NCBI RefSeq assembly: GCF_015354575.1
Contig: NZ_JACAFQ010000017.1
Span: forward strand, 83,335-147,334
Length of the DNA stretch: 64,000 nucleotides
From: Pseudomonas sp. UFMG81
GTDB lineage: Bacteria > Pseudomonadota > Gammaproteobacteria > Pseudomonadales > Pseudomonadaceae
Direction of reading: 5' to 3'
Below are positions 25,449-34,230 of this stretch, piece after piece. The notes beneath the pieces are model-generated. The model saw only the letters and a program-made list of their open reading frames with translations, was not told the DNA's origin and did not search any database. The first letter of the stretch is position 1. The number at the start of each line of letters is the position of its first letter. Both the position numbers and the translations under genes were made by a program.

Positions 25449-26282
25449 TCAACGGCTGGCCAGGGGGATCCACAAATCGACGTAGCCCAGGCCGCGCAGC
25501 GGGTCGAAATCCGGGCTGTACAGCTCGAACTCGGGCGCATCGGCCGCCTGGTGGCCCGACGCGGGCAGCCACTGGTGGAACACGGTATGCACCGTCTGGT
25601 GGATCATCGACACATGCCCTTGGTGGCGGAACACCGCATAGTCCCGCGCGGGCACCTTGAAGTAGCGAAAGCCCGGCGGCAGGTCGTCGCTGCGGGCCAC
25701 CTCGACCCCGGCGATGTATTCGAAACTGCCGTCATCGCCAGGGTTGCAGCACACCCCGAAGGTGGCGCCGCCAACCTGGCCGGGCACGCGCCCGACATAG
25801 GGGTCGAAGACCTGCCACAGGCCTGGGATGCCTTCGTTGCGTTCGAAGGTGAAACGCCCGCCAAGGCCGGCGATGATGAAGTCGCCGCGATGTTCGAAGC
25901 GGGGTTCGGCGAGGGGGATGAAGTCCAGGGTTTTCATGCGCAAAGGCTCCAGCAGGGCAATCGGGTCGTGGGGCTGGCCGCGCACCTGGCTCGGCGCCAT
26001 GCCGAACAGGTCGCAGAAGGCCCGGGTGAAGGCTTCATGGGAGCCGTAGCCCGCCGCCAGCGCCACTGCCAGGATGTCCGGGCTGCCGCTGCGCAGGGCT
26101 TGCGCGGCGCGGCTGAGGCGCCGGGCACGGACGTAGCGCATCACCGGCCAGCCAGTGGCGGCGGCGAACTGCCGCGACAAGGCGAAGGGTGACAGCTGGA
26201 AATGCCGGGCGACACGGCCCAGGTCCAGGTCGGTGTCCAGGGCCGATTCGATGTACCACAGGATGTGCTCGATACCACGCAT
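25449..26282 (-). CDS. AraC-type regulator with GyrI-like ligand domain
   Basis: A 277-residue protein. The N-terminal AraC double HTH (about 3-105) has FALSRQFAAATGWP and ILAVALAAGYGSHEAFTRAF. The C-terminal GyrI/Rob-like domain (about 120-276) has PGLWQVFDPYVGR and FRYFKVPARDYAVFRHQG, and ends in YVDLWIPL. Proteins of this kind sense small drugs and act as activators. It is monocistronic or the first gene of a unit ending in the VOC gene. Ligand unknown. Confidence 0.88.
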   Translation of the reverse strand: MRGIEHILWYIESALDTDLDLGRVARHFQLSPFALSRQFAAATGWPVMRYVRARRLSRAAQALRSGSPDILAVALAAGYGSHEAFTRAFCDLFGMAPSQVRGQPHDPIALLEPLRMKTLDFIPLAEPRFEHRGDFIIAGLGGRFTFERNEGIPGLWQVFDPYVGRVPGQVGGATFGVCCNPGDDGSFEYIAGVEVARSDDLPPGFRYFKVPARDYAVFRHQGHVSMIHQTVHTVFHQWLPASGHQAADAPEFELYSPDFDPLRGLGYVDLWIPLASR

Positions 26283-26385
26283 TCCATTGCTCCTCAGTCA
26301 GCAGGGCTACCCTAGCAAGGGTGGCCGCACCCGACTTGATCGTTCTTGCGCGCCTCGACCTGAGGCGACCAGCACCAGTGGGCTG

Positions 26386-26730
26386 TCACTGGTCCCGTAA
26401 CTGGCTGAAGGCGAGGTGGTAACCGTTGCAGTCTCGTACGCCGAACTCTCGCGAACCGTGGTCCATGTCCTGCAGCGGCCAGATAATCTCTGCACGATCG
26501 CGCACTTGCTGGTAATAGCGATCGACATCCTCGACGATCAGATAGAACGTGCCGGAGCAGGCCACCGGCTGTTGCCAGAGGTCCTCGGCGGTGAACACCA
26601 GGCTGCAATCGTGCAGGCGCGCGGTGAGGGTCGTTTGCGCAGTGTCGCTGACGCTGAAGCCGAGCACGTCGCGGTAATAGGCACGGGTACTTTCCAGTTC
26701 GGAGCAACGCAGAAGCAAGGCAATGGGCAT
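26386..26730 (-). CDS. VOC-family (glyoxalase-like) protein
   Basis: A 114-residue single-domain vicinal-oxygen-chelate protein. LRCSELESTRAYYRDVLGFSV is the typical strand-helix start, then FYLIVEDVDRYYQQVRDR, and the end FGVRDCNGYHLAFSQ with the metal-site region DCNGYHLAF. It may bind a small toxic metabolite or antibiotic. The ATG at 26730 is preceded by GAGGTCAGC. Substrate unknown. Confidence 0.82.
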   Translation of the reverse strand: MPIALLLRCSELESTRAYYRDVLGFSVSDTAQTTLTARLHDCSLVFTAEDLWQQPVACSGTFYLIVEDVDRYYQQVRDRAEIIWPLQDMDHGSREFGVRDCNGYHLAFSQLRDQ

Positions 26731-26886
26731 GCTGACCTCGTCGATGTGAGTGGCCTTTGCTGGCGGATCATCACTGCAATCGTTCACGCCGACAAGCGCA
26801 CTGTATGGCGTAAACGGGGGCGATCTGTGTCTGCCGTGCGCGTGCCCGCGGGCCTAGCATCGACAGCTCCGTCCAGGTGACCCACC

Positions 26887-27381
26887 ATGCACGCGATCCC
26901 CGGCAATCTCGACTTCGGCGCGCTGACCGTGCGCCGCCTGCACCCCGCCGACCAGGCGATGATCTGCGCCCACCGCGAAGCGATGTTCCTCGAGGCCGGC
27001 GGCGACCCCGCGCGGTTGCGGGCCATGACCACGCACTTCGGCCCCTGGCTGCAACCGCGCCTGGCCGATGGTCGCTACTATGGCTTCGCGCTACTGGATG
27101 CTGGCCAGCCCATCGCGGCGATCGGCCTGATGGCCATCGACTGGCCCCCGCACCCGGCCCACCCCGAGCAGGATCAGCGCGGCTATGTGCTCAACGTGTA
27201 TGTCGAGCCCAGCCACCGCCGCCGCGGCCTGGCCTCGCAATTGATGCGCCTGGCCGAGGCGGAGTTCGGCCAGCGCGGGCTGACGTTCGCCGTGCTGCAT
27301 GCCACCGATGCCGGCAGGCCGGTCTATCAAGGCCTCGGCTGGATGGCCACCGCCGAGATGGCCAAACCCCTCGAGCGGTGA
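26887..27381 (+). CDS. GNAT N-acetyltransferase
   Basis: A 164-residue GNAT-fold acetyltransferase. The acetyl-CoA pyrophosphate loop is in VEPSHRRRGLASQLM (R-x-x-G-x-A type), preceded by the strand GYVLNVYV. The C-terminal YQGLGWMAT is the usual beta-6/7 block. Acceptor substrate not identifiable. It is divergent from the VOC gene. Confidence 0.87.
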   Translation: MHAIPGNLDFGALTVRRLHPADQAMICAHREAMFLEAGGDPARLRAMTTHFGPWLQPRLADGRYYGFALLDAGQPIAAIGLMAIDWPPHPAHPEQDQRGYVLNVYVEPSHRRRGLASQLMRLAEAEFGQRGLTFAVLHATDAGRPVYQGLGWMATAEMAKPLER

Positions 27382-27469
27382 CGCAGGTCAAAGCACAAAC
27401 CGCTCAAGCTCGCGGTGTGGGCGCCGATACAGCCGCCATGGCGCATTGCCCACTTTCCAAGGAGGAATC

Positions 27470-28069
27470 ATGTTGTTGCGCACCATCCCGGCCATCCTGA
27501 CCCTGTCGGCCACTTTGCTGCTGGGCGCCTGTGCTTCGGCCCCAGCCCCCATTCCGCCGCTCGGCCCGGTATTGCCGGCCACCGCCGAACGCAGTGCCTG
27601 GATCGAGCAAGCCCTGGCCCGGGACACGGTCGCCAGCACCGTGGACAAGGCGATCGCCACCCCCAGCACCGACGCCCTGGTGGCCGAGCTGCGCGAGGAG
27701 CGCAAGCTGCCGGTCGGCGATGACTACTGGGCGCTGTACAAGCAGAACATGGAAACCCTGCGCGCCGACATGCTGCGCCAGAAGCAGCGCGTGCGCGCCG
27801 CCTACGTCGTTACCTACACCGACCAGCTCAACCGTGCCGACGACCAGACACTGCAACGGCTGGCCAGCGCACCGGACAAACTGGACAAGGCCACCAGCCG
27901 TGCCTGGACACAGCGCATGGTCGAGCGTTTCCTGACCTACATGCAGGCGGACAACAAGGGCGCGCTGGTCACCCTCGATGCCCACCTGCAACGCATGGCG
28001 TTGATGGACCGGCAGTACAAGATCTGCCAGGTGTACAGCAATTGCTGGGACAAGCCGCTGCCCAAGTGA
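27470..28069 (+). CDS. Putative lipoprotein, unknown function
   Basis: A 199-residue protein with a lipobox: ATLLLGAC gives Cys20 as the acylation site after a hydrophobic leader. The mature part is predicted helical with LREERKLPVGDDYWALYKQNMETL; two C-terminal Cys (KICQVYSNCWD) may form a disulfide. ATG 27470 follows GGAGGAATC. No known domain recognised. It sits alone between GNAT and PP2C genes. Confidence 0.7.
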   Translation: MLLRTIPAILTLSATLLLGACASAPAPIPPLGPVLPATAERSAWIEQALARDTVASTVDKAIATPSTDALVAELREERKLPVGDDYWALYKQNMETLRADMLRQKQRVRAAYVVTYTDQLNRADDQTLQRLASAPDKLDKATSRAWTQRMVERFLTYMQADNKGALVTLDAHLQRMALMDRQYKICQVYSNCWDKPLPK

Positions 28070-28158
28070 CCACGCCCCGGCAAGCGGTTTGACGCGCGGC
28101 GCCACAAGGTTCAAGGTCGGCGTTTCGAGCTGCGATCCATCCTGCTGCGGAGAACACC

Positions 28159-28974
28159 ATGCATTTCGACCTGATCCAGACCCTGAGCCTGGCCGGTAAA
28201 GCCGATGTTGCCAACGACGACCGCATCGGCTGCGCCGAGCGCCATGCCTGGGTCATCGACGGCGCCACCGACCTGGGCCCGCCTGGCCTGCTTGGCGAGC
28301 GGGGCGGCGCAGCCTGGCTGGCGAGTGCCGCGCAGCGTGCATTCGCCAGTGCCGATGGGGCACTGCAGGGGATCTGCGAGCAGGTCTTCGACAGGTTGGC
28401 GAGCGACTATGCCAAGGCACGCCAGCGCGAGCCGCTGGCCCATTGGGAGTTGCCGCGCGCCGCTTTCGCCGCCGTAGCCCTGGAGGGTGAAGAGCTGGTG
28501 TGCGCGCACCTGGCCGACTGCGTGGTGCTGCACCGCAGCAGCAGCGGTATCGCGTTTCTCACCCCCGCCCCCGACCGCGAAACCGAACGCGGCGAAGCCA
28601 TGGCCCTGGGCCCCGGCACCGGTGCCCATGGCGTGCGCACCCCGGCGGTGCTGGCCGACCGTCGCGTCGCGCGCGAACGGCCGCGCGCGGTGCTCGGCGT
28701 GGACCCACACGCGTCTCGTGCCGGCACCCTCTACCACCGTGCGGCAGTGGCCAAGGGGGACGAGGTGCTGCTGATGAGTGATGGCTTCGCCGCGTTGTTC
28801 GACACCTACCAGGCCTGTGACCCCGCCGGTTTCTTCGAGCGCCTGCACAGCCACGGCCTGGCCGATCTGGCGCGCACCTTGCGCGATATCGAACAAGAGG
28901 ATGCGGCTTGCCTGCGCTACCCGCGCTTCAAGATGAGCGACGACGCCTCGGCAATCTGGTTGCGGGTGAGTTGA
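28159..28974 (+). CDS. PP2C-family serine/threonine phosphatase
   Basis: A 271-residue PP2C-fold phosphatase. Metal-binding residues are visible: Asn19-Asp20-Asp21 at the start, VIDGATDLG (Asp34-Gly35), the mid-domain LLMSDGFAALFD, and SDDASAIW at the end. No membrane or sensory domain is attached, so it is a cytosolic Mn/Mg phosphatase. Its kinase partner is not nearby. An ACGGAGAAC-like ribosome site precedes ATG 28159. Confidence 0.85.
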   Translation: MHFDLIQTLSLAGKADVANDDRIGCAERHAWVIDGATDLGPPGLLGERGGAAWLASAAQRAFASADGALQGICEQVFDRLASDYAKARQREPLAHWELPRAAFAAVALEGEELVCAHLADCVVLHRSSSGIAFLTPAPDRETERGEAMALGPGTGAHGVRTPAVLADRRVARERPRAVLGVDPHASRAGTLYHRAAVAKGDEVLLMSDGFAALFDTYQACDPAGFFERLHSHGLADLARTLRDIEQEDAACLRYPRFKMSDDASAIWLRVS

Positions 28975-29343
28975 TGTGGCCGCTCTGAACCCCATGCCTT
29001 TCAAGCGCCTGACGGCTATCGCATGAGGGCGATGTAAGGTTCTCGCCGGACACTTTGCGGCGCCTGCGCGAACTGCCGGTATGCCACATCTGGTATCGCG
29101 CCCACCTCGCCGTGAATCATGCCGTGGCCCACATCAACAAGGGTGCTGTCAGCCGAACCCGGGCGAGCAATACCATTCCCGGCAACCACCCTCCCGCCCT
29201 TGATCCTCAGAAAAGGACTACATCAATTACGGAAACCATGAAGTCGATTCCAACCAGCGTCGGACGCAACATGTCCTCGCGGCCTACGAAGCGCCGCTGG
29301 GACAACCGTCCCACCCCTCGACTCTGGTACAAGGAAGCACGCA
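28975..29343. other. 369-bp intergenic region before the PRTase-SLOG pair
   Basis: No supported gene. It is less GC-rich at 29190-29260. A clear ribosome site (AAGGAAG) ends it at 29331-29337, so it is the leader/promoter region of the next pair. No operator was recognised. Confidence 0.5.
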
Positions 29344-29916
29344 ATGGTCATCCAGCCCCTCCCCGCCAACCCCGCCTGGGACTGTGGCATCAGCCTGGAC
29401 AAGCACACCATCAGCAGCACCCCCATCGGCCCGAACGAATACGGCCACATGCAGTTCGACACCCAGCGTACCGCCGTCGGTGAAGCCGTGTTCCGTCTCA
29501 AGTACCGCGACGACTACCAGCAGGTCGGTTATCTCGCCCAGGCCGTGGCCACAGCGTTGGCGGGTCAGCGTTTCGACCGCGTCATACCCATGCCCGCCAG
29601 CCGCCAGCGCACGCGCCAACCGGTACACGAGGTCGCACGGCAAGTCGCGACGCTGCTGGGCAGCACCTACACCGACCAGGTACTGATCAAGACCTGGAGC
29701 ACCAGCACGATGAAAGACCTCGATGGCCATGAAGCGCGGGCCAAGGCGCTGGCCGGTTGCTTCACCGTCAACAACACCGTCGCCCCTCCCTGCGATGTGC
29801 TGGTGCTGGACGACCTGTTCGACACCGGTGCGTCGCTGCAGGCTGCCTGTACCGCCTTGCGCGAATGCGCTAGCATCCGCGGCATTTCGGTCGTCGCCCT
29901 GACACGGAGACAGTAA
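29344..29916 (+). CDS. ComF-like phosphoribosyltransferase-fold protein
   Basis: A 190-residue protein of the type I PRTase fold. The PRPP-binding loop VLVLDDLFDTGAS (about 152-164) is intact, and MPASRQRTRQPVHEVARQVA fits ComF-type PRTases. The N-terminal zinc finger of ComF is absent. Base substrate unknown. Its TAA overlaps the ATG of the SLOG-like gene by one base (TAATG), which indicates translational coupling. ComF proteins have been linked to DNA uptake, but no other competence gene is present, so another nucleotide-handling role is likely. Confidence 0.8.
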   Translation: MVIQPLPANPAWDCGISLDKHTISSTPIGPNEYGHMQFDTQRTAVGEAVFRLKYRDDYQQVGYLAQAVATALAGQRFDRVIPMPASRQRTRQPVHEVARQVATLLGSTYTDQVLIKTWSTSTMKDLDGHEARAKALAGCFTVNNTVAPPCDVLVLDDLFDTGASLQAACTALRECASIRGISVVALTRRQ

Positions 29917-30611
29917 TGCCCAAGGTCTTCATCTCCGGCTCCATCACCATCAAGCAGCTCGCCCCGCAGGTCGAGGCCCGGCTCGACAACATCCGGGCCG
30001 CTGGGCTGCAGGTGCTGGTCGGTGATGCGGCCGGCGTGGACAGCGCCATCCAGCGCTACTTCCGCACCCATGACTACGCCGCCGTCACTGTCTACTGCAG
30101 CAGTGACACGGCGCGGCACAACCTCGGTGGCTGGCCGCAGCTGCACGTCGAGCCCCCGGCAGGCGCCCGGGGCCGGGCGCTGCACACCGCCAAGGATGTG
30201 CGCATGGCCGACGACTGCGACTATGGCTTGATGGTCTGGGACGGCAAGAGCCCCGGCACGCTGAGCAATGTCATCGAGCTGCTCGGGCGCAACAAGAAAT
30301 CATTGCTGTACCTGTACCCGCACGCACAGTTCCACACCCTCCAGGCGGCCGCCGACCTGCAGGCGCTGGTGGCGCTGATGGACGAACCGGCGCGCCTGGC
30401 CGTGGAACGCAAACTCGCCCTGACCGGCAAGCTGAGCCGGCTGCTGGGCAGCACCCGCGACCCGGCAAGTGAGGACGATGCGGCCAGCGTGCAAACGCAG
30501 ATCGACGAGCACCGCGCGCGCATCGCCTGGCATCAGCAGTGCATCGCCGAGCTACAAGGCAGGCTCGCCAGCCTGGAACCGCTCGACGACCTGTTCGGCC
30601 GCCTGCAATAG
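29916..30611 (+). CDS. SLOG-like Rossmann nucleotide-binding protein
   Basis: A 231-residue protein. The N-terminus (MPKVFISGS, then VLVGDAAGVDSAIQRYF) reads as a SLOG/DprA-LOG-type Rossmann fold, with a glycine-rich ligand turn at GDAAGVD and ADDCDYGLMVWDGKSPGTLSNVI near the middle. The C-terminal 50 residues form a coiled coil (IDEHRARIAWHQQCIAELQGRL). SLOG proteins handle nucleotide-derived ligands in signalling or cytokinin-like reactions. It is coupled to the PRTase gene. Reaction unknown. Confidence 0.7.
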   Translation: MPKVFISGSITIKQLAPQVEARLDNIRAAGLQVLVGDAAGVDSAIQRYFRTHDYAAVTVYCSSDTARHNLGGWPQLHVEPPAGARGRALHTAKDVRMADDCDYGLMVWDGKSPGTLSNVIELLGRNKKSLLYLYPHAQFHTLQAAADLQALVALMDEPARLAVERKLALTGKLSRLLGSTRDPASEDDAASVQTQIDEHRARIAWHQQCIAELQGRLASLEPLDDLFGRLQ

Positions 30612-30655
30612 CGGGGGCTACACTGCCAGTCATGCCCTTCGGACTGGAGCCCGCC

Positions 30656-31183
30656 ATGTCGATCTTCGCCGCCACCATTCCTGCGTTCGCCCAGATGCTC
30701 GAGGCCCTGGAGGGGTTTCTCGAAAAGGGCGAGCACCATGTGCTGGCGCAGGGGGGCGATGCCAATGCCCTGTTGCAGGCGCGCCTGGCACCGGACATGC
30801 ACCCGCTGGCTTCGCAGGTACAGTTCAGTTGTACCCAGGCCATGGAGGCCGTCACCCGCCTCAGCGGCCAGGCCCTGCTACCGGTGGATGCCCCCACCGA
30901 CTTTGCCCAGGCGCGTGCGCTGATTCAGCGGGCGCGCAAGGCATTGCACGAGGCTGATCGACTGGCTATCGACGATGCGCCCGAGCGGCCACTGACCATC
31001 ACCCTGCCGGGCGACCTGGTATTCGAGATGAGCAAGGAGCAGTACGTGGTCAACTGGGTGGTGCCGCAGTTCTATTTTCACCTGGTTACGGCTTACGACA
31101 TCTTGCGTAGCCAGGGGGTGGCGCTGGGCAAGGCGGACTATGTGCGGCATATGTTTGCCTTTCGCAAGGTGCCGGGGGAGTAG
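30656..31183 (+). CDS. DUF1993 family protein
   Basis: A 175-residue protein of the DUF1993 family: MSIFAATIPAFAQMLEAL, then LAPDMHPLASQVQFSCTQA, and PQFYFHLVTAYDILRSQGV near the end. The likely fold is a four-helix bundle related to DinB. Function unknown. ATG 30656 was chosen because it starts the family pattern. It is followed by a repeat field, beginning 5 bp after the stop. Confidence 0.85.
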   Translation: MSIFAATIPAFAQMLEALEGFLEKGEHHVLAQGGDANALLQARLAPDMHPLASQVQFSCTQAMEAVTRLSGQALLPVDAPTDFAQARALIQRARKALHEADRLAIDDAPERPLTITLPGDLVFEMSKEQYVVNWVVPQFYFHLVTAYDILRSQGVALGKADYVRHMFAFRKVPGE

Positions 31184-31188
31184 GTTCG

Positions 31189-31212
31189 GGTCGAGGTCGA
31201 GGTCGAGGTCGA
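31189..31212. repeat. Microsatellite (GGTCGA)4
   Basis: Four perfect units of GGTCGA start 6 bp after the DUF1993 stop and lead into GATTTTT. Slippage-prone; probably outside any gene. Confidence 0.85.
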
Positions 31213-31239
31213 TTTTTAGCGTGTGGGTTTTGTTGATGG

Positions 31240-31496
31240 GTGAATATCCATTGGCGATGGAGACGCTCATTCACCTTTCCGCCCTTACGGCGGGTAACTT
31301 TTTGAAGGATCAAAAAGTCACCAAAAAATCCTTGCTCCATCATCCGGCCCCTACGCTTCGCTCCGGGGTTCCCTCACTCCGGCCTTGCTCCCGCGTGGAC
31401 GCACTGACGGGCCATCCATGGCCCGGTCAGTGCTCGATGGGCATCCATGCCCATCGCCCCGCTCCGCAAGTCCTACGTTCGGCCTCCTGAAGTCGC
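31240..31496 (+). repeat. Long inverted repeat, left arm
   Basis: About 257 bp from TGAATATCCATT to CCTCCTGAAGTCGC. It matches the reverse complement of 31768-32022, with blocks such as TTCACCTTTCCGCCCTTACG and CGGGGTTCCCTCACTCCGG identical in both. It contains internal inverted motifs (GGCATCCATGCCC, GGGCCATCCATGGCCC). Six-frame translations contain similar spurious peptides in both arms. Likely a non-autonomous dispersed element of pseudomonads. Confidence 0.7.
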
Positions 31497-31530
31497 GTTT
31501 GGCGGTGACTGGGCTATCGCGCGCTTAGAA

Positions 31531-31572
31531 GCAAGAGCAAGAGCAAGAGCAAGAGCAAGAGCAAGAGCAAGA
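31531..31572. repeat. Microsatellite (GCAAGA)7
   Basis: Seven perfect GCAAGA hexamers between the two long arms. A minus-strand frame would read it as poly-leucine, but no gene is supported. Confidence 0.9.
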
Positions 31573-31618
31573 GCGGATAGTGTTTAATTGTTATTGATCT
31601 GTTGTTTGTAATGGCCTG

Positions 31619-31696
31619 TTCGCCGGCAAGGCCGGCTCCCACGGACGGTGTGCAATTAAAAGTTCGTACACGCGCAGGAGCCGGCTGTGCCGGCGA
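31619..31696. repeat. REP pair (BIME)
   Basis: Inverted REP sequences TTCGCCGGCAAGGCCGGCTC (31619-) and GGAGCCGGCTGTGCCGGCGA (about 31677-31695), about 35 bp apart, in the centre of the repeat field. Confidence 0.85.
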
Positions 31697-31767
31697 ATGC
31701 AATTTAATATCCAACACAACAACCAACTAGCGACAGCAGCGCCAATATAGGCGCCGCCCCTAACTTC

Positions 31768-32022
31768 GCGACTTCAGGAGGCCGATCGGAGGGCTTGCGG
31801 AGGGAGGCGACGGGCATGGATGCCCGTCGAGCACCGATGGGCCATGGATGGCCCTTCGGTGCGTACTCCCGGGAGCAAGACCGGAGTGAGGGAACCCCGG
31901 AGCGCAGCGTAGGGGCCGTATGATGGGAGCGAGCGGCTTTGCTTACTTTGGCCAAGACCAAAGTAAGCCGCCGTAAGGGCGGAAAGGTGAATAAGCGTCA
32001 CCAAAGCAAATGGATATTCACA
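31768..32022 (-). repeat. Long inverted repeat, right arm
   Basis: Reverse-complement partner of 31240-31496, from GCGACTTCAGGAGGCC to TGGATATTCACA. It diverges most where the left arm has AACTTTTTGAAGGATC: here an inverted CTTACTTTGG/CCAAAGTAAG motif is present instead. Confidence 0.7.
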
Positions 32023-32034
32023 CAACTTCAAAAC

Positions 32035-32082
<48 letters not shown>

Positions 32083-32154
32083 CAACCAATTCGACCACAA
32101 GCCGATCCAATATCACACACAACCCAGCCCTCCCCAGAACCTCATGAAGAACAC

Positions 32155-32179
32155 AAAAAAAGCGCCTCATCGAGGCGCC
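32155..32179 (-). terminator. Rho-independent terminator of the oprD-type gene
   Basis: On the minus strand GGCGCCTCGATGAGGCGC forms a strong stem followed by a T7 run. It is 57 bp after the porin stop. Confidence 0.85.
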
Positions 32180-32236
32180 AAAACATTCACCTGTAACCAA
32201 AGGAGCACTTAAGCTTCTGAAGGTGAATTCTCATGA

Positions 32237-33574
32237 TCACAAGATCGACAGCGGATACTCCACGATCAACCGCACCTCATCGAGGTCAGACTCGAACGCC
32301 GTAGCCCGCGTGGTAGCCTGGCGCACCCGCAGCGACAGGTCCTTGGCCGCCCCCGTCTGCACCACATACTTGACCTCCACATCACGCTCCCAACGCTTCT
32401 GGTCGGTAAGCGGATCGCCATTGCCGTCACGGCGCATGTAGAAAGCGTTGGCGTGGCTGTAGTCGGCGTCGCTGCCGCGCCCATAACGGGTCATGAAACT
32501 CAACCCCGGCACCCCATAAGCCGCCATGTTCAAGTCGTATCGCAGCATCCACGAACGCTCCTTCGGCGAGTTGAAATCGCTGTACTGGATGGAGTTGTCG
32601 AGGAAGATCGAATCGGACTGGCGCAGGTAGTCGAAGTCATCGTCACCGTTGTTGCGCTGATGCGTGAGCGCCACCGTGTGGGCCCCATAGCGGATACCGA
32701 GCTTGGCGCTCCAGATGTCGTTGTCGAACTGGCCCAGGCGCTGGCGCCCTTCATCCTTGGCGTTGTAGAAGTTGAAACCACCGATCAACGCCAGCTCGTC
32801 ACCCAGCGGCCAGGTCACGCTGGTACCGGCGTAGTACTGGTTCCACACATCCTTCAGACGACTGCCGAACAGGCTGACGCTGACATAGTCGTTGACTGCG
32901 TAGTCGCCGCCACCATAGGCAATCCACGGCGAGTCCACCGGGCCACCATAGAAGGTCACGAAATTGTCGCGCAAGTCGCTGGACACCGGCTGGCTCATGG
33001 CATGCAGGCGCCCACCCTGCAGGGTCAGGCCCTTGAGGCTGGTGTTCTCCACCGTCACCCCGCGGAAGCTTTCCGGCAACAGGCGCGAGTCGCCGGCCGC
33101 CACCACCGGGTTGACCGGGAACACATCGCCCACCCGCAGCACCGTGTCGTACAGGCGCAGCTTGGCGGCGCCGCCGACCTTGCTGTATTCGTCACGGGCC
33201 TGACCGTCGCGGTCCACCGGCAGTACGTCGAACGAACTGCGCCCGCCGTTGCGCCCACCCCCGGTGTCGAGCTTCAGGCCTAGCATGGCGAAAGCGTCCA
33301 CCCCCACACCCACGGTGCCCTGGGTGTAGCCGGACTCGAAGCGGGTGATGATGGCGTGGGCCCAAGCCTCGGAGTAGCCATTGTCGCTGGCCTTGCCGCT
33401 GTTATAGGTCGGCGCCGGGCCATCGCGATGGTCGCGGTTGAAGTAGAAATTGCGGTTGAGCACATTCAGGCGGCTGCCCTCGATGAACCCTTCCTGACTG
33501 TCGTCGCCAGCCCAGGCCGCGGGGCCCGTCAGCGCCACCAAAGCGGCCAGGGAAAGTGTTGGACCGTTTCTCAT
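32237..33574 (-). CDS. OprD-family outer-membrane porin
   Basis: A 445-residue porin with a Sec signal (MRNGPTLSLAALVALTGPAA, WA/GDD near 23). EGFIEGSRLNVLNRNFYFNRD, SSFDVLPVDRDGQ and LRVGDVFPVNPV are typical OprD family blocks, with a terminal strand VRLIVEYPLSIL. Such porins carry amino acids, dipeptides or organic acids through the outer membrane. The ATG at 33574 starts the signal; longer frames do not. A terminator follows. Substrate unknown. Confidence 0.93.
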   Translation of the reverse strand: MRNGPTLSLAALVALTGPAAWAGDDSQEGFIEGSRLNVLNRNFYFNRDHRDGPAPTYNSGKASDNGYSEAWAHAIITRFESGYTQGTVGVGVDAFAMLGLKLDTGGGRNGGRSSFDVLPVDRDGQARDEYSKVGGAAKLRLYDTVLRVGDVFPVNPVVAAGDSRLLPESFRGVTVENTSLKGLTLQGGRLHAMSQPVSSDLRDNFVTFYGGPVDSPWIAYGGGDYAVNDYVSVSLFGSRLKDVWNQYYAGTSVTWPLGDELALIGGFNFYNAKDEGRQRLGQFDNDIWSAKLGIRYGAHTVALTHQRNNGDDDFDYLRQSDSIFLDNSIQYSDFNSPKERSWMLRYDLNMAAYGVPGLSFMTRYGRGSDADYSHANAFYMRRDGNGDPLTDQKRWERDVEVKYVVQTGAAKDLSLRVRQATTRATAFESDLDEVRLIVEYPLSIL

Positions 33575-33891
33575 CCGATGCTCCTTTGCGGCTGTTGTTT
33601 TTTTACGGCCTCGGCGCTGGAGCGTCCCTGGTCTGGCCAAGCGCATGCGCACCCAGCCCCTTCGGCCGAGGCAGATGCTCGCAGGCGCGGGATAACGGCA
33701 AGGTGATCGGCAAATTACAATCGCGTCATGCGTGCGCCCTGGGGCGGTTGAGCATGAGCAGTCGGATAGGAGGGCGACGCGGCGCGGCCATGAACCGCCA
33801 CCTTGCGCAACTGTAACCCTGGCGTCATGCCGCTGTTGGGGGGCACTCATTAGCGTGGGCTACGAAACCTGAACACTTTCGGAGGCTCACC
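33575..33891. other. 317-bp divergent intergenic region
   Basis: Spacer between the porin gene and the DUF2790 gene. It holds a T7 run (33596-33602) near the porin start and AT-rich promoter-like DNA at 33712-33725. No gene is supported. Confidence 0.5.
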
Positions 33892-34215
33892 ATGCTACGC
33901 CCGACCCTCACCGCCCTGCTGCTGGCACTGGCGTGCTCGGCCCAGGCCACGGGCTTCAACGCGCAGCGCAGCGAACAACTGCAGAGCGAACACCAACAGG
34001 CCGTGGCGGCCTATGCGGCCAAACGCGCCAAGCCCATGCCGCAGATCGTCGACTACCGCTACGGCATGCCCCTGGACGTCGCACGCTTCGTGCGCCAGTC
34101 CGCCGACCCACGCACCTGCGAGGTGGTGCCGCGGCTGATGACGTTCGAAGATAGCCAAGGCACCCTGCGCACCGTGCGCTATGTGATGCAGTCGCAGTGC
34201 ATCAACAACAAATAA
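33892..34215 (+). CDS. Secreted DUF2790 protein
   Basis: A 107-residue protein with a signal peptide (MLRPTLTALLLALACSAQAT). The mature part has the DUF2790 core PQIVDYRYGMPLDVARFV, then CEVVPRLMTFEDSQG and VRYVMQSQCIN. Two Cys may pair. In pseudomonads this small periplasmic family includes copper- and stress-induced members, but no CopR-like site was recognised here. The gene is monocistronic. Confidence 0.87.
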   Translation: MLRPTLTALLLALACSAQATGFNAQRSEQLQSEHQQAVAAYAAKRAKPMPQIVDYRYGMPLDVARFVRQSADPRTCEVVPRLMTFEDSQGTLRTVRYVMQSQCINNK

Positions 34216-34230
34216 CCAGGCCGGCGCCGC

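Noticed and set aside
31514..31726. Poly-leucine reading frame
   Set aside because: Produced by the (GCAAGA)7 microsatellite and REP DNA; no ribosome site or homologue-like segment.
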